Positions 24,254 through 33,481 of a stretch of 64,000 bases of DNA are shown piece by piece. Positions within the stretch are counted from its first letter, which is position 1; every line of letters begins with the position of its first letter. The stretch spans positions 186,001 to 250,000 of the forward strand of contig CAZRCG010000001.1 of NCBI GenBank assembly GCA_964598565.1, written 5' to 3'. The notes under the pieces are model-generated. The model ran no database searches, was not told the origin of the DNA, and worked only from the letters and a program-made list of their open reading frames with translations. This stretch comes from CAZRCG01 sp964598565. Lineage in GTDB: Bacteria > Bdellovibrionota > UBA2394. Position numbers and translations under genes: made by a program.

Positions 24254-25711
24254 CTAAAAACTTGAATTAAAATCCGTAACAGCTGAGATAAATGATTCTT
24301 GAGAAAATAGACTCATATCGTCTGGAACATTCTGACCATGACATAAAAAGGATACCGGCTTTTGTGATTCCATAATTGTCGCCAGCATCCCACCCCACGA
24401 CTGTGTTTCGTCCCACTTGGTAAATATGAGATAAGATGGCCGCAAAACTTTGTAGCTTTCCCACAGGTTATGCACATCTAAACCGCTCACTCCCGCTGGA
24501 ACCACCAAATGAACTTCGACTTTCTTTGCTAAATCCGCATCTTGAAAATCTAACATCTTCACAAGCTTTTCTAAGCGTTCAGAATCGGACGGCGAAATAC
24601 CAAAGGTATCTATAAAAATAGTATCGGCATGTTGCGTGGTGAGTTGGTCCTCTAACGACATATCATTTCGTGTTTTAAGAAAGGGCACCTGGAGTAGTCG
24701 CGCATAGTGCGAGAGTTGATCGACAGCACCTATTTTGTAGTCATCCACACTCACCACGCAGACCGATCGACGAAGTCGAAGCTTTTCATGAGCTGCAAGC
24801 TTCGCGATGGTCGTCGTCTTACCTACCCCTGTCGCTCCGACAAGAACAACGATTCTCTCTTTGGGTTGAGAAAGCACATCGGCTTGACGAATGGACGATT
24901 TGAGCGCCGAAAGAATGCATTCATCAGAGCCCTTCACTTCTTCTAAATTAATACCTTGGGCCTCTAGATTCTTGAAGAATGCTAACACCTGGACCTCCGT
25001 GAGACCACGTGAGATCCAATACAGGTAAAGCTTACGATAAACGGGAGCCAATTCCAGCTCGGCAAAACGCTTCTCCGCCATCAAAAAATGAAGGTCATTT
25101 CGCAACTTATGAATCTCGCTCTCAAGCGGGTCAAATACTTTCTTCCGCACTCCATTAGAAGTTAACAAAAGGGAGGTTTTTTCAGCTTTGTTACGCTCAG
25201 AAGCCTCTACTTTAGATCGCAGGCTTTCGATTTCTTTCTGAAGCGGCTCGACAAAGGTCTTGATGGCATAGAGCTGCTGTACATTCGAACGTGTCTTCGA
25301 GGTGTCCGTAAGGCCTGATGATACAGACGGTGTTGCAGAACTAGAAATCCACGACTCTGCCTCTTCTGTCTTACGACGAGCTGCCGGCGTTTTTGGCTTG
25401 GTTTCGTCTGACGCTACACTCAACAATCCTAATCTCGTTAACCATGGCTTTTTTTCAACCGGTGTCTTTGAAACATCGGGCACAGTCGTTGGTGCTGTCG
25501 TGTTCGTCATGGCCTTTGTGTCTGAAGCGACATCTCGCCGTTCAATGGCCGCCGTCACTTCGATAAGTGCTCGAGGCATCAGCCCGAAAGCGCCTTTTTC
25601 TTTGATTGTCTCAGTTTGCAGAATGATGGCATCATCGCCGAGTTCCGATCGAACTTCTTCAATGGCTTTCTGAAGACTCTCAGCTTTGAATTTTTTTATT
25701 TGGATTCCCAT
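24254..25711 (-). CDS. flhF: SRP-type GTPase FlhF
   Basis: Signal-recognition-particle GTPase that places the flagellum at a pole. The 485-residue protein has the FlhF N-terminal block (IQIKKFKAESLQKAIEEVRSELGDDAIIL in part), a linker with Ser/Thr and helical segments, and the NG domain from about residue 285. G1 is GATGVGKTT (292-300), the second box is VSVDDYKIGAVDQL, and G4 is FTKWDE. The G3 box, normally DTAG in SRP GTPases, reads DTFG at 368-371, a substitution at a nucleotide-proximal position. It lies 1 base after flhA and before flhG, so all three are one unit. Confidence 0.94.
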   Translation of the reverse strand: MGIQIKKFKAESLQKAIEEVRSELGDDAIILQTETIKEKGAFGLMPRALIEVTAAIERRDVASDTKAMTNTTAPTTVPDVSKTPVEKKPWLTRLGLLSVASDETKPKTPAARRKTEEAESWISSSATPSVSSGLTDTSKTRSNVQQLYAIKTFVEPLQKEIESLRSKVEASERNKAEKTSLLLTSNGVRKKVFDPLESEIHKLRNDLHFLMAEKRFAELELAPVYRKLYLYWISRGLTEVQVLAFFKNLEAQGINLEEVKGSDECILSALKSSIRQADVLSQPKERIVVLVGATGVGKTTTIAKLAAHEKLRLRRSVCVVSVDDYKIGAVDQLSHYARLLQVPFLKTRNDMSLEDQLTTQHADTIFIDTFGISPSDSERLEKLVKMLDFQDADLAKKVEVHLVVPAGVSGLDVHNLWESYKVLRPSYLIFTKWDETQSWGGMLATIMESQKPVSFLCHGQNVPDDMSLFSQESFISAVTDFNSSF

Positions 25712-25712
25712 A

Positions 25713-27863
25713 TCAACCTCCGCTCGCTCGTTGTGGAGCTGCCTCTAGTTTAAGAACACCTAAACTCTCAAGACGGCTAAGAGCCGTCACTTCACTATGT
25801 GAAATAACGCTGCAGTTTTGAACTTGCCTATCGATGAGTTTCTTAAAATAAGGTCGAATACTCGGCGACGTTAAGATGACGGGCTGCGTGCCTTCATTCG
25901 ATAACTTTTCACAAGTCTTTTGCAACTGATGAATCATCTGTAACGCACGTTTTGGGTCGAGTGTTATCTGAATGCCGTCCTCTGTTTTAACAAGGCTTCT
26001 TGAAATTGCGTCGTCGAGCTCAGGATCTAGTACAATGACCTTCAACTTGCCTTCCTGAGAGAAATTGTGGGTAATAGAGGCGGCTAACGCTTCTCGTACC
26101 ACTTCAGTCATTTGGTCAGCATCTTTTATACGTGGATTATGATCGACCATGGTTTCAATGATCGTCGGAAGATCCCGAATTGGAACGCTCTCCCGAAGCA
26201 AATTCTTCAGAACACGATGTACTTTAGAAAGCGAAAGTCCATCGGTCGTAATCTCTTCAACAATCTTAGGATGGCTCTCCTTCAATCGATCAATCAACTT
26301 CTGAAGTTCCTGGCGACCTAGAAGCTCATGCGCATGATGCTTAATAACTTCACTGAGGTGAGTCGCAATGGTGGTAGAATTATCGACTACGGTATAGCCA
26401 ATCAGTTGAGCGCGCTCCTTTTTATCTTTCGTGATCCACACAGCGGGCAAACCATAAGCGGGTTCTCGGGTTTCAAGCCCTTCAATTTTTTCAGACGTCG
26501 TACCCGGATCAATCGCTAAAAACTGATCTACCGATAGTTCGCCCCCAGCTACTTTGACACCCTTCACTAAAATGGAATATTCGCCTTGGCGAAGTTGAAG
26601 ATTATCTCGAATATGAATGGCAGGAACCACAAAACCCATATCTTGAGCCATCTGCTTTCTTAGATGACTCATACGTTTCAAAACATCGCCCGACTGTCGC
26701 TCATCCACAAGAGGCACAAGGCCATAGCCGACCTCAAGCTCTAAAAGATCAACAGGTTGCACCCAACGAGAAGGATCCAAATCGCCCACCTTAGCGGGAG
26801 CGTTGGCATCTTCTTCTTTATCAGCTTTGTCTTTCGCCTTTCGGGCCTCCTCTAAGGCTTCGTGGGCCTTCTCCACATCCAAAGTCTTTTTGGCCTTAAG
26901 GCCCAGATAAATCAGAGCTGCTGCTGCTAAACCGAAGGGAATGGTTGGCATACTTGGATGGATCGCCCCAACCGTTAATACAATTCCCGCCACGATGAAT
27001 GCCTGGGGTTGCAAGAAAATCTGACGTGCCATTTCATCCGACATTTTTTCGGTCGCCGAAACCTTTGTAACAATGAGACCTGCGGCAGCCGATACTACAA
27101 GCGCGGGAATTTGAGATACTAGACCGTCACCCACTGTTAAAATAGTATACGTCTGAGCGGCATCAATCATACTCATGCCGCCCTGAGCAACACCAATGAT
27201 CAAGCCTCCAACGATGTTCACGACGACCACAATGATACCAGCAATCGCATCACCTCGCACAAACTTACTCGCTCCATCCATCGCTCCGTAAAAGTCAGAC
27301 TCGGTCTCAATAGCGTGACGCCTCGAGCGCGCTTGTTCCTCATTGATCAGCCCAGCATTCAAATCAGCATCGATAGCCATCTGTTTTCCGGGCATACCAT
27401 CTAATGTAAAACGAGCGGCGACTTCCGCGATACGGCCCGCACCACGGGTGATTACAATAAAATTGATAACGATCAAAATGGTAAAGACTATGATACCGAC
27501 AACATAATTACCTCCAATAACAAAGGTACCAAAGGTCTTGATCACTTGACCGGCACCTTCGACACCTTGACTACCGTGGGTCAAAATCAAACGCGTCGAG
27601 GCAACGTTGAGCGCCAATCGAAATAGAGTAACAACCAGTAGCACTGTGGGAAAGACAGTAAAGTCGACCGCGTGTCTCGTATAAATTGAAATAAGAAATA
27701 TGACGAGTGAAACGGCCATCGAGATAACAAGAAAGATATCAAGAGCGAACGCGGGTAAAGGAATCATCATGACAAGAACCGTACCGACCAAGATCAAACC
27801 CATGAGAGCTTCTCGGTTCTGAACCAGTCCCATCAAATCACTTTTTTGTTTGGTATCTGCCAT
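25713..27863 (-). CDS. flhA: Flagellar type III export gate protein FlhA
   Basis: Large inner-membrane export-gate subunit. It has 716 residues, with about eight membrane helices in the first 330 (for example LILVGTVLVMMIPLPAFALDIFLV and AAAALIYLGL). The conserved FHIPEP-type cytoplasmic loop appears as ARFTLDGMPGKQMAIDADLNAGLI (in part). The C-terminal cytoplasmic domain, from about residue 365, binds late substrates and chaperones. Length and order (flhB-flhA-flhF) are canonical. The gene starts 40 bases after flhB. Confidence 0.97.
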   Translation of the reverse strand: MADTKQKSDLMGLVQNREALMGLILVGTVLVMMIPLPAFALDIFLVISMAVSLVIFLISIYTRHAVDFTVFPTVLLVVTLFRLALNVASTRLILTHGSQGVEGAGQVIKTFGTFVIGGNYVVGIIVFTILIVINFIVITRGAGRIAEVAARFTLDGMPGKQMAIDADLNAGLINEEQARSRRHAIETESDFYGAMDGASKFVRGDAIAGIIVVVVNIVGGLIIGVAQGGMSMIDAAQTYTILTVGDGLVSQIPALVVSAAAGLIVTKVSATEKMSDEMARQIFLQPQAFIVAGIVLTVGAIHPSMPTIPFGLAAAALIYLGLKAKKTLDVEKAHEALEEARKAKDKADKEEDANAPAKVGDLDPSRWVQPVDLLELEVGYGLVPLVDERQSGDVLKRMSHLRKQMAQDMGFVVPAIHIRDNLQLRQGEYSILVKGVKVAGGELSVDQFLAIDPGTTSEKIEGLETREPAYGLPAVWITKDKKERAQLIGYTVVDNSTTIATHLSEVIKHHAHELLGRQELQKLIDRLKESHPKIVEEITTDGLSLSKVHRVLKNLLRESVPIRDLPTIIETMVDHNPRIKDADQMTEVVREALAASITHNFSQEGKLKVIVLDPELDDAISRSLVKTEDGIQITLDPKRALQMIHQLQKTCEKLSNEGTQPVILTSPSIRPYFKKLIDRQVQNCSVISHSEVTALSRLESLGVLKLEAAPQRASGG

Positions 27864-27903
27864 GATCTCTACTCTCTAAACGCTTTTGCTAGTACCGGTG
27901 ACA

Positions 27904-28992
27904 CTACACCGCGGCCCGCGCTCCCTCCTTTAAAGACTGAAATTGACGCTTGATGCGATAAACATAGGCAAGCACTTCGGCAACTGCTGAGTAGAGCGAC
28001 TCAGGTATCATTTCTTTCACTTCGACATTTCGATATAGAAATCGCGCAAGCTCTCGCTTCTCCATCACGGGTACGCCGGAATTGATTGCAATCTCTTTGA
28101 TTCGTACCGCGATGAAGCCAGCCCCTTTGGCCACCACAACAGGCGCTCGCATTTGACCTCGCTCGTATTTCAAAGCCACGGCAACGTGAGTCGGATTTGT
28201 AACGACCACAGAAGCGTTTGGAACATCTTCCATCATGCGAGCACGCGCCCTTTCGCGTTGTATTTGGCGCATCCTAGATTTAATCATCGGATCGCCTTCC
28301 TTGTTTTTGAATTCATCTTTAACTTCCTGGACACTCATCTTCATCCGCTCCCAATAAGCATATTTCTGAAAAGCCAGATCGCTAGTGCCAAGAATGGCAA
28401 GAAAAACTAGAACGACAGCAAGAACGATTTCGATCAACTCGATGGTATACAAAAAAATAGACTCGATTGGCATCACACCAATCTGAAACACGCGCTCCGC
28501 TTCACCCTTGAGGACGAGATAAAGAATGATCGTGATAATCACAATCTTCAACGTGGACTTAATCAATTCAACAAAAGTCTCTTTCGCGAAGAGTCGTTTC
28601 AAGCCCGCAAAAGGATTCAAGCGATCCATATCTGGATTCAGTTTCTCTGTCGTAAAGAGAAAGCCAAACTGGGACAGATACCCTGCTATGGTAAAAATGG
28701 CTACCCCTATGAAAAATGGCGAGAGTATCCATAGAATTTTATAGCCTACATCGCCTATCATTTTATGAAATGCTTCAAGACTATTTAACGTCGACGCATT
28801 GAATGTAAAACTTTCTTTAAACACCGCGATAATGCTTTTTGAAATAGATGCTCCGGCGAAACTTAGGCTTAAGACGGCCCCTAAAAAAACGAAGAAGTTT
28901 GCAAAATCGCGCGATCGTGCCACATCACCTTTTCCGCGAGCTTCATCTAGCTTCGTGCCTGTCGGATCTTCTGTTTTGTCGGTATCTTCCAT
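27904..28992 (-). CDS. flhB: Flagellar export switch protein FlhB
   Basis: Inner-membrane protein that switches export from rod/hook to filament substrates. The 362 residues show the N-terminal DKTEDPTGTKLDEARGKGDVARSRD, four membrane helices and the autocleavage site NPTH in SVVVTNPTHVAVALKYERG, followed by the typical APVVVAKGAGFIAVRIKEIA (in part). The ATG at 28992 comes 1 base after fliR. All elements for a functional FlhB are present. Confidence 0.97.
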   Translation of the reverse strand: MEDTDKTEDPTGTKLDEARGKGDVARSRDFANFFVFLGAVLSLSFAGASISKSIIAVFKESFTFNASTLNSLEAFHKMIGDVGYKILWILSPFFIGVAIFTIAGYLSQFGFLFTTEKLNPDMDRLNPFAGLKRLFAKETFVELIKSTLKIVIITIILYLVLKGEAERVFQIGVMPIESIFLYTIELIEIVLAVVLVFLAILGTSDLAFQKYAYWERMKMSVQEVKDEFKNKEGDPMIKSRMRQIQRERARARMMEDVPNASVVVTNPTHVAVALKYERGQMRAPVVVAKGAGFIAVRIKEIAINSGVPVMEKRELARFLYRNVEVKEMIPESLYSAVAEVLAYVYRIKRQFQSLKEGARAAV

Positions 28993-28993
28993 C

Positions 28994-29782
28994 TCAGAGA
29001 CTTCCCTTCATGGTTGACAAAACACGCATCAAATCACCATCCATTCGCTCGGTCATGCCTAGCATGAGAAATCGAAAGAGCGGCAAGCTCAACAGCAAAA
29101 CCAAGAGCCCTACGATAGGGCCGATGATAAACCCCGTATTGAAGTAGATATTCATTTGGGGTGATAACTTAGTGATTAAGCCAAACATTAAATTTAAAAT
29201 GAGAATGACCACCACCAGTGGGGAGGCAATTTGAATGGAGAACACAAAAATTCTTGCCACTAAGTCGGCCATTTCATAGCCAACCGCCGCTGAGAACCCT
29301 TGCGTTAAGGGAAGAACGTCAAAGCTTCTTCCAAGCGCCAGTAATATTAAATGATGCCCATCAAGGTAGAGAAAAAAGAGAGCTCCAAGAATGATATAGA
29401 AACTAGTGAGAACACCCGAGTTGGTTTGGTTGGCAGGGTCGAAGATGGTGGCCATGGCAAAACCCATTTGCATACCCATGATCTCACCCGCTATATTGAT
29501 GCAGGCGAAAACAAATGAAGCGGCCACTCCAATAGTAAAACCTATCGTCGCCTCCTGAAATATATAGATTAAAAGCTGTATATGATTCGTAACATCAATG
29601 GCAGGCTGTTCAATGATGGGCATCATGAGAAAAGCTAATGCCATCACAAAAAAAATTTTCACTCGATCAGGAACGCTTCGATTGCTGAGAAGTGGCGAAA
29701 ACATGAAGATGCCGGCTACTCTGAAAGCGACCAACAGATACATGACGATAGATTCTATCGTCAAGCCAGGCAGCAGACTCAT
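28994..29782 (-). CDS. fliR: Flagellar export protein FliR
   Basis: Inner-membrane core of the export gate with FliP and FliQ. It has 262 residues and multiple hydrophobic helices (YLLVAFRVAGIFMFSPLLSN at the N-terminus, LVVVILILNLMFGLITKLSPQMNIYF later, each given in part). The family block TIGFTIGVAASFVFACINIAGEIMGMQMGF is recognisable. It overlaps fliQ by 4 bases and is followed by flhB, the standard fliP-Q-R-flhB order. Confidence 0.95.
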   Translation of the reverse strand: MSLLPGLTIESIVMYLLVAFRVAGIFMFSPLLSNRSVPDRVKIFFVMALAFLMMPIIEQPAIDVTNHIQLLIYIFQEATIGFTIGVAASFVFACINIAGEIMGMQMGFAMATIFDPANQTNSGVLTSFYIILGALFFLYLDGHHLILLALGRSFDVLPLTQGFSAAVGYEMADLVARIFVFSIQIASPLVVVILILNLMFGLITKLSPQMNIYFNTGFIIGPIVGLLVLLLSLPLFRFLMLGMTERMDGDLMRVLSTMKGSL

Positions 29783-30048
29783 CGGACAAACCTCGTAAAG
29801 TCAGAAAAAATTCCCGCCGAAAAGTTCATGAGATGGTCCATGATAAAGCCACCAAACATAAGGAGAACGACATAGATGGAAATCATTTTTGGAATGTAGG
29901 CTAGAGTCGCCTCTTGAATTTGTGTCGTTGCCTGAATAATACTGATAATAAGACCCACGACCAACGCCGTTAAAAGCGCGGGCATCGAAACAAGTAGAAT
30001 AAGCTTAATCACGTCAGCGGCCACCGTCTGGACGAATATGGGCGTCAT
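29779..30048 (-). CDS. fliQ: Flagellar export protein FliQ
   Basis: An 89-residue inner-membrane protein with two membrane helices (VIKLILLVSMPALLTALVVGLI and IPKMISIYVVLLMFGGFIM, in part), and between them the family motif SIIQATTQIQEATLAYIPK. It forms the export channel with FliP and FliR. Overlaps with both neighbouring genes by 4 bases show strict translational coupling. Size and motifs are typical. Confidence 0.96.
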   Translation of the reverse strand: MTPIFVQTVAADVIKLILLVSMPALLTALVVGLIISIIQATTQIQEATLAYIPKMISIYVVLLMFGGFIMDHLMNFSAGIFSDFTRFVR

Positions 30049-30803
30049 GACGCTACCTCAAATGACTTTACGAGACTACCCACAATGAGGTTCCAGCCAT
30101 CAACCAGAATGAAGAGCATCAGTTTAAATGGAAGCGAAATGATCACGGGCGGCAGCACAAGCATACCCATGGCTAGGAGTACGGACGATACGACAATATC
30201 AATCACCAAAAATGGCAAATAGATCATAAAACCAATCTGGAAGCTGGTCTTAAGTTCCGAAATGATAAACGCTGGCACCACATGCATGAGCGAAAGGTTC
30301 TCTCGAGACTCTGGCTTTTCTTTATTGATCAGACTCATGAACAGAGCGAGGTCTTTTTCTCGCGTATAACTTAACATAAACTTTTTCAGCGATGCACTGG
30401 CTGTTGCAAGGGCATCGTCTTGAGACAGTTTATTCTTTGTGTAGGGAATATAGGCATTCTCGTGAATATCTTTAACGGTGGGGGCCATGACAATAAAAGT
30501 CATAAAAAGTGAAAGTCCGACGAGAATCTGATTTGGAGGCACCTGATTGGTACCCATCGCATGGCGAAGCAACGAGAATACAATAAGAAATCTAGTGAAA
30601 CTCGTCATCGTGATGATGAGCGACGGGGCCAATGTGACCAACGTAATAATCATCAATATTTGAATCGTGGTAGAAACATCTCCCGCCTTGCCGGATCCCA
30701 CGGAAAGTGAAAGACCTGGCACGGCCTGCGCACTAAGCAGAATAGGAAATAGGAGCATCGTACTTAAGAATAAGATCCAACGAGGTTTCGACCACTGCCT
30801 CAT
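30045..30803 (-). CDS. fliP: Flagellar export protein FliP
   Basis: A 252-residue inner-membrane component of the export gate, made with a cleavable signal sequence (RWILFLSTMLLFPILLSAQA). Mature blocks are canonical: SFTRFLIVFSLLRHAMGTNQVPPNQILVGLSLFMTFIVMAP, then LMHVVPAFIISELKTSFQIGFMIYLPFLVIDIVV, and MLVLPPVIISLPFKLMLFILVDGW (each given in part). It overlaps fliO and fliQ by 4 bases each. Confidence 0.97.
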   Translation of the reverse strand: MRQWSKPRWILFLSTMLLFPILLSAQAVPGLSLSVGSGKAGDVSTTIQILMIITLVTLAPSLIITMTSFTRFLIVFSLLRHAMGTNQVPPNQILVGLSLFMTFIVMAPTVKDIHENAYIPYTKNKLSQDDALATASASLKKFMLSYTREKDLALFMSLINKEKPESRENLSLMHVVPAFIISELKTSFQIGFMIYLPFLVIDIVVSSVLLAMGMLVLPPVIISLPFKLMLFILVDGWNLIVGSLVKSFEVAS

Positions 30804-31129
30804 GGAAGCCGCCTTTCGCTCAGAACGGTAGATCCACTGGGAATTTGGCGTTCTACTTTAGTGTCATTGACACTCGAAGCACCATCCATGGCGCCGAGTG
30901 TTTGAATAGAAGCCTCAGTGACACCCACTAAAAGACGTCGGCTCTCCCATTCAATAATCATCAAACTTTTTTTTGGATCTAACGCTAATCGCTCAAGTAC
31001 TTTAATCGAGCCTAACTGTCGTGAAACGAGCCATCGATCGGGCTTCAAGAATCGTCGCGCAATCCAAGCTAGAAAAACGATAAGGGCTATGACTAAGGCA
31101 AGACTTAGGATTGTACGAAGAATCAGCAC
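30800..31129 (-). CDS. fliO: Flagellar export accessory protein FliO
   Basis: A 109-residue protein with one N-terminal membrane helix (ILSLALVIALIVFLAWIARRF) and a small cytoplasmic domain with IKVLERLALDPKKSLMIIEW and RRLLVGVTEASIQTLG, the weakly conserved FliO pattern. It assists FliP assembly. The start is GTG 31129 with GGGAGAG at 9 nt. FliO is poorly conserved, so position between fliN and fliP carries much of the weight. Confidence 0.9.
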   Translation of the reverse strand: MLILRTILSLALVIALIVFLAWIARRFLKPDRWLVSRQLGSIKVLERLALDPKKSLMIIEWESRRLLVGVTEASIQTLGAMDGASSVNDTKVERQIPSGSTVLSERRLP

Positions 31130-31162
31130 GATCGATGGCTCTCCCTTTTGAAAACACAGTCA

Positions 31163-31486
31163 CTAGACCAATTTATCTAAGCGATCCTTAGGTGAGATAA
31201 TATTCGTTAATCGCACGGCAAATTTGTCATTGAGGACAACCACTTCGCCTTGAGCAATCAACTTCTCATTCACTAAAACTTCAAGAGGTTCTCCGACCAA
31301 TTTGGTAAGCTCTACAACAGACCCTTGGCCGAGCTGAAGCAAATCGTTGACCATCATACGAGTCCTACCAAGCTCAACACTCAGCGTCAGAGGTACATCT
31401 AAAAGAAAGTCTATAGATCGCATCGTGCCAGTGGCACCCGCTCCGCTAAGCTCATTCATCGGCACATCTTGTGTTTCATCCGCCAT
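31163..31486 (-). CDS. fliN: Flagellar motor switch protein FliN
   Basis: C-ring subunit of 107 residues made almost entirely of one SpoA domain: DVPLTLSVELGRTRMMVNDLLQLGQGSVVELTKLVGEPLEVLVNEKLIAQGEVVVLNDKFAVRLTNI (in part). An N-terminal leader of about 25 residues precedes it. Together with FliM it reverses motor rotation. It starts 15 bases after fliM with an AGAGG ribosome site. Confidence 0.96.
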   Translation of the reverse strand: MADETQDVPMNELSGAGATGTMRSIDFLLDVPLTLSVELGRTRMMVNDLLQLGQGSVVELTKLVGEPLEVLVNEKLIAQGEVVVLNDKFAVRLTNIISPKDRLDKLV

Positions 31487-31501
31487 GGCGCACCTCTCTT
31501 G

Positions 31502-32500
31502 TTAATTTCGTTTCTCACTGTCAATTTCGGAGACAATCTGCACGGCCTGCTGTCCGCAATGCGTTCCCATATGAACCATATATTTGGGTACATTCTCCAA
31601 CTTCATAGGAATAGGCTCAGCGACATACTGATTCAAGCCGACCGTATCCCCCTCTCTTAAGTTTAAAATATCTCGCATCGTGATATCTGTTTTGCCCAGA
31701 GTCACGGAAAGCTCGGCTTTCGCTCGTCGAATAGATTCCGTCACCCAAATCTTCCAGTTTGGATTGGGCTGACTCTGCTCTACGTAAGTGTGGTCGGTAA
31801 GTGCTGACTTTACGGGGTCGAGCGCAAACAAGGGAATGATGAACTGCATCTTCGAACTGACGTCTTCAAAATTAATACCCAAATCAGTCACAACGACCAC
31901 GTCACTCGGAGCGACGATACTAACGTATTCTGGATTCATATCAGTTCGGACGTATTCAAACTCAAGTTTGTGAATGGTAGCCCACGCCTTTTCAAGATCT
32001 TGCGTACAGTATTGAACTAGTCTTTGGATAAGCTTTAACTCAATAGAGGTAAAGTCCCCTTCTTTTTTTCGACCGTTTTGCAGTCGACCACCGCCGAATA
32101 TATTATCAATCAAAGAATATACAAACGCAGGCTCCAACGAAACGATCGCCTGCCCAATCAGCGGCGACAACCTTAGAATCGTGAGACACGATGGCACAGG
32201 CATATTCGAAATCCACTCTCCATACCGTTGCATCTCAGTTTGGAGGTATTCAACGGTCACGACTTTTCGAACGAGACTTGATAATGTCTGGCGATACGAC
32301 CGTTGAAATCGGTCAAAAATAATCTTAAGTCCGGGCATGCGAGCTCGAACGAGTTTTCGCTGCTGCGTAAAATCATACTTCTGAACGAGACCCGAAAGAC
32401 CAACGCCCGCTTCGACCTTCACTTCTCCCGAACGCACGGCATTCAAGAGTGAGTCGACTTCGTTCTGCGATAGAATTTTCTCGTTCTTATCTTCTGACAC
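31502..32500 (-). CDS. fliM: Flagellar motor switch protein FliM
   Basis: C-ring protein of 332 residues. The N-terminal peptide ILSQNEVDSLLNAV is the CheY-P docking motif, so chemotactic control is expected even though no che genes are in the window. A CheC-like middle domain and a C-terminal SpoA domain (SIRRAKAELSVTLGKTDITMRDILNLREGDTVGL, in part) follow. The start is GTG 32500 after GAGGAG. It lies 15 bases after fliL. Confidence 0.97.
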   Translation of the reverse strand: MSEDKNEKILSQNEVDSLLNAVRSGEVKVEAGVGLSGLVQKYDFTQQRKLVRARMPGLKIIFDRFQRSYRQTLSSLVRKVVTVEYLQTEMQRYGEWISNMPVPSCLTILRLSPLIGQAIVSLEPAFVYSLIDNIFGGGRLQNGRKKEGDFTSIELKLIQRLVQYCTQDLEKAWATIHKLEFEYVRTDMNPEYVSIVAPSDVVVVTDLGINFEDVSSKMQFIIPLFALDPVKSALTDHTYVEQSQPNPNWKIWVTESIRRAKAELSVTLGKTDITMRDILNLREGDTVGLNQYVAEPIPMKLENVPKYMVHMGTHCGQQAVQIVSEIDSEKRN

Positions 32501-32515
32501 TAAAGACTCCTCAGC

Positions 32516-33058
32516 CTACTGAATGACAAACTCAGTGAAATAAACACGTTTGATACGACCCGTGACCAACAGTTTGTTCACTCTCGTAAAAATTTCGTCT
32601 TTCAGAATTCTTTTCCCGTCTGACGTCTCAATATCGGTTTGACGCTTAGAGCTAAGCAGAGTGAGCATTTCATCTCGCACCTGAGATATTCTCGTTTCGA
32701 GTTCAGCCCGCAATGGCTCCGCTTCTAGTTCGAGCTTTACTTCGATTCGCAGATAGCGAGGCCCGCGCCCATCGTCGATCAAATTAATCACAAAAGGAGC
32801 GAGATCAAACTGAGGTCCTACTAAGGTTTTCGGATCTGTGACCTTAGCAGGATCCACTTTCTGCTCGGCTTCCGTTGGCCCGGCCTCCACTTCTTCTTTC
32901 GGCGCTGATGTCATCATTTTGAAGGCAACGATGGCACCACCAAGCACCACCACCTGACTTGCAATCAGAATGATGACCCATAGTGGCAACTTCTTTTTTG
33001 GAGCTGCTTCTTCACCCGCTGCCCCGCCTTCTTCCTTTTCGTCTGCTTTATCTGCCAT
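32516..33058 (-). CDS. fliL: Flagellar basal body-associated protein FliL
   Basis: Inner-membrane protein of the motor-stator interface, 180 residues. A Glu/Lys/Ala-rich cytoplasmic N-terminus precedes one membrane helix (LPLWVIILIASQVVVLGGAIVAF) and a periplasmic FliL domain (FVINLIDDGRGPRYLRIEVKLEL, in part), ending with RIKRVYFTEFVIQ. I start it at ATG 33058 after GGAGGG. An ATG at 33097 would add 13 odd residues, has no ribosome site and lies on the -12 element of the sigma-54-like promoter. It is first in the fliL-to-fliA unit. Confidence 0.93.
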   Translation of the reverse strand: MADKADEKEEGGAAGEEAAPKKKLPLWVIILIASQVVVLGGAIVAFKMMTSAPKEEVEAGPTEAEQKVDPAKVTDPKTLVGPQFDLAPFVINLIDDGRGPRYLRIEVKLELEAEPLRAELETRISQVRDEMLTLLSSKRQTDIETSDGKRILKDEIFTRVNKLLVTGRIKRVYFTEFVIQ

Positions 33059-33481
33059 AGTCCCTCCGGGAATCCCTCCCACAGAAAAGCAAGCCATGTA
33101 CCAAACGAGCGCGAAGTTAAGTGACTGTAATAACTAGTCAAATTGGGCCATCCCCTCTCGTTGTGAAGCAGCAAATCGTCAATTGCGCTGCGCAGGTGTC
33201 AAAAGCTCAACTTTGGCGCAGCGGGCTAATGGGCTTGTTGCAAACTCTACTATCTGGGGCCGTCGTCAAACGCCCATCCCTGAGGTCCATGCATTGACAG
33301 CCTGTGTTAGCACCACTAAAGCCTGATATAGTGGTGGTCACTCAGACAATGCCTCCGCGTTCAACGACAGTCGGCTGTCAAAAATGAATGGAAAACAATC
33401 GCATGATAACATTGCAGCAGGCACAAAAAATGAGCCTGGAGGGCCTTGATCCATTTATAATTTACCATCGAATGAGTCAGT
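33059..33481. other. Non-coding region upstream of fliL
   Basis: No gene was found in 423 bases. The region holds the sigma-54-like promoter and several inverted repeats: CGCTGCGC (33186-33193) with GCGCAGCG (33216-33223), CACCACTA (33311-33318) with TAGTGGTG (33329-33336), and GACAG/CTGTC (33366-33379). These are candidate sites for the activator of the fliL promoter or other regulators. The 3' end of the phosphoesterase transcript also falls here, without a convincing terminator. Confidence 0.5.
33089..33104 (-). promoter_or_regulatory. Sigma-54-type promoter of the fliL operon
   Basis: TTGGTACATGGCTTGC on the minus strand matches the -24/-12 consensus (TTGGCAC-N5-TTGC) with only one change in the two core boxes, and the GG (33102-33101) to GC (33090-33089) spacing is exactly 10. 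The start point would be near 33077, leaving a leader of about 18 bases that contains the fliL ribosome site GGAGGG. It would place the fliL-to-fliA genes under RpoN and an AAA+ activator, neither of which is encoded here. Confidence 0.6.

Noticed and set aside
33089..33097. ATG 33097 as fliL start
   Set aside because: It has no ribosome site and lies on the -12/-24 element; ATG 33058 follows GGAGGG and gives a normal FliL N-terminus.
33186..33297. Several TTGACA-like boxes upstream of fliL
   Set aside because: None has a -10 at a fitting distance on either strand; the sigma-54-like site is better placed.
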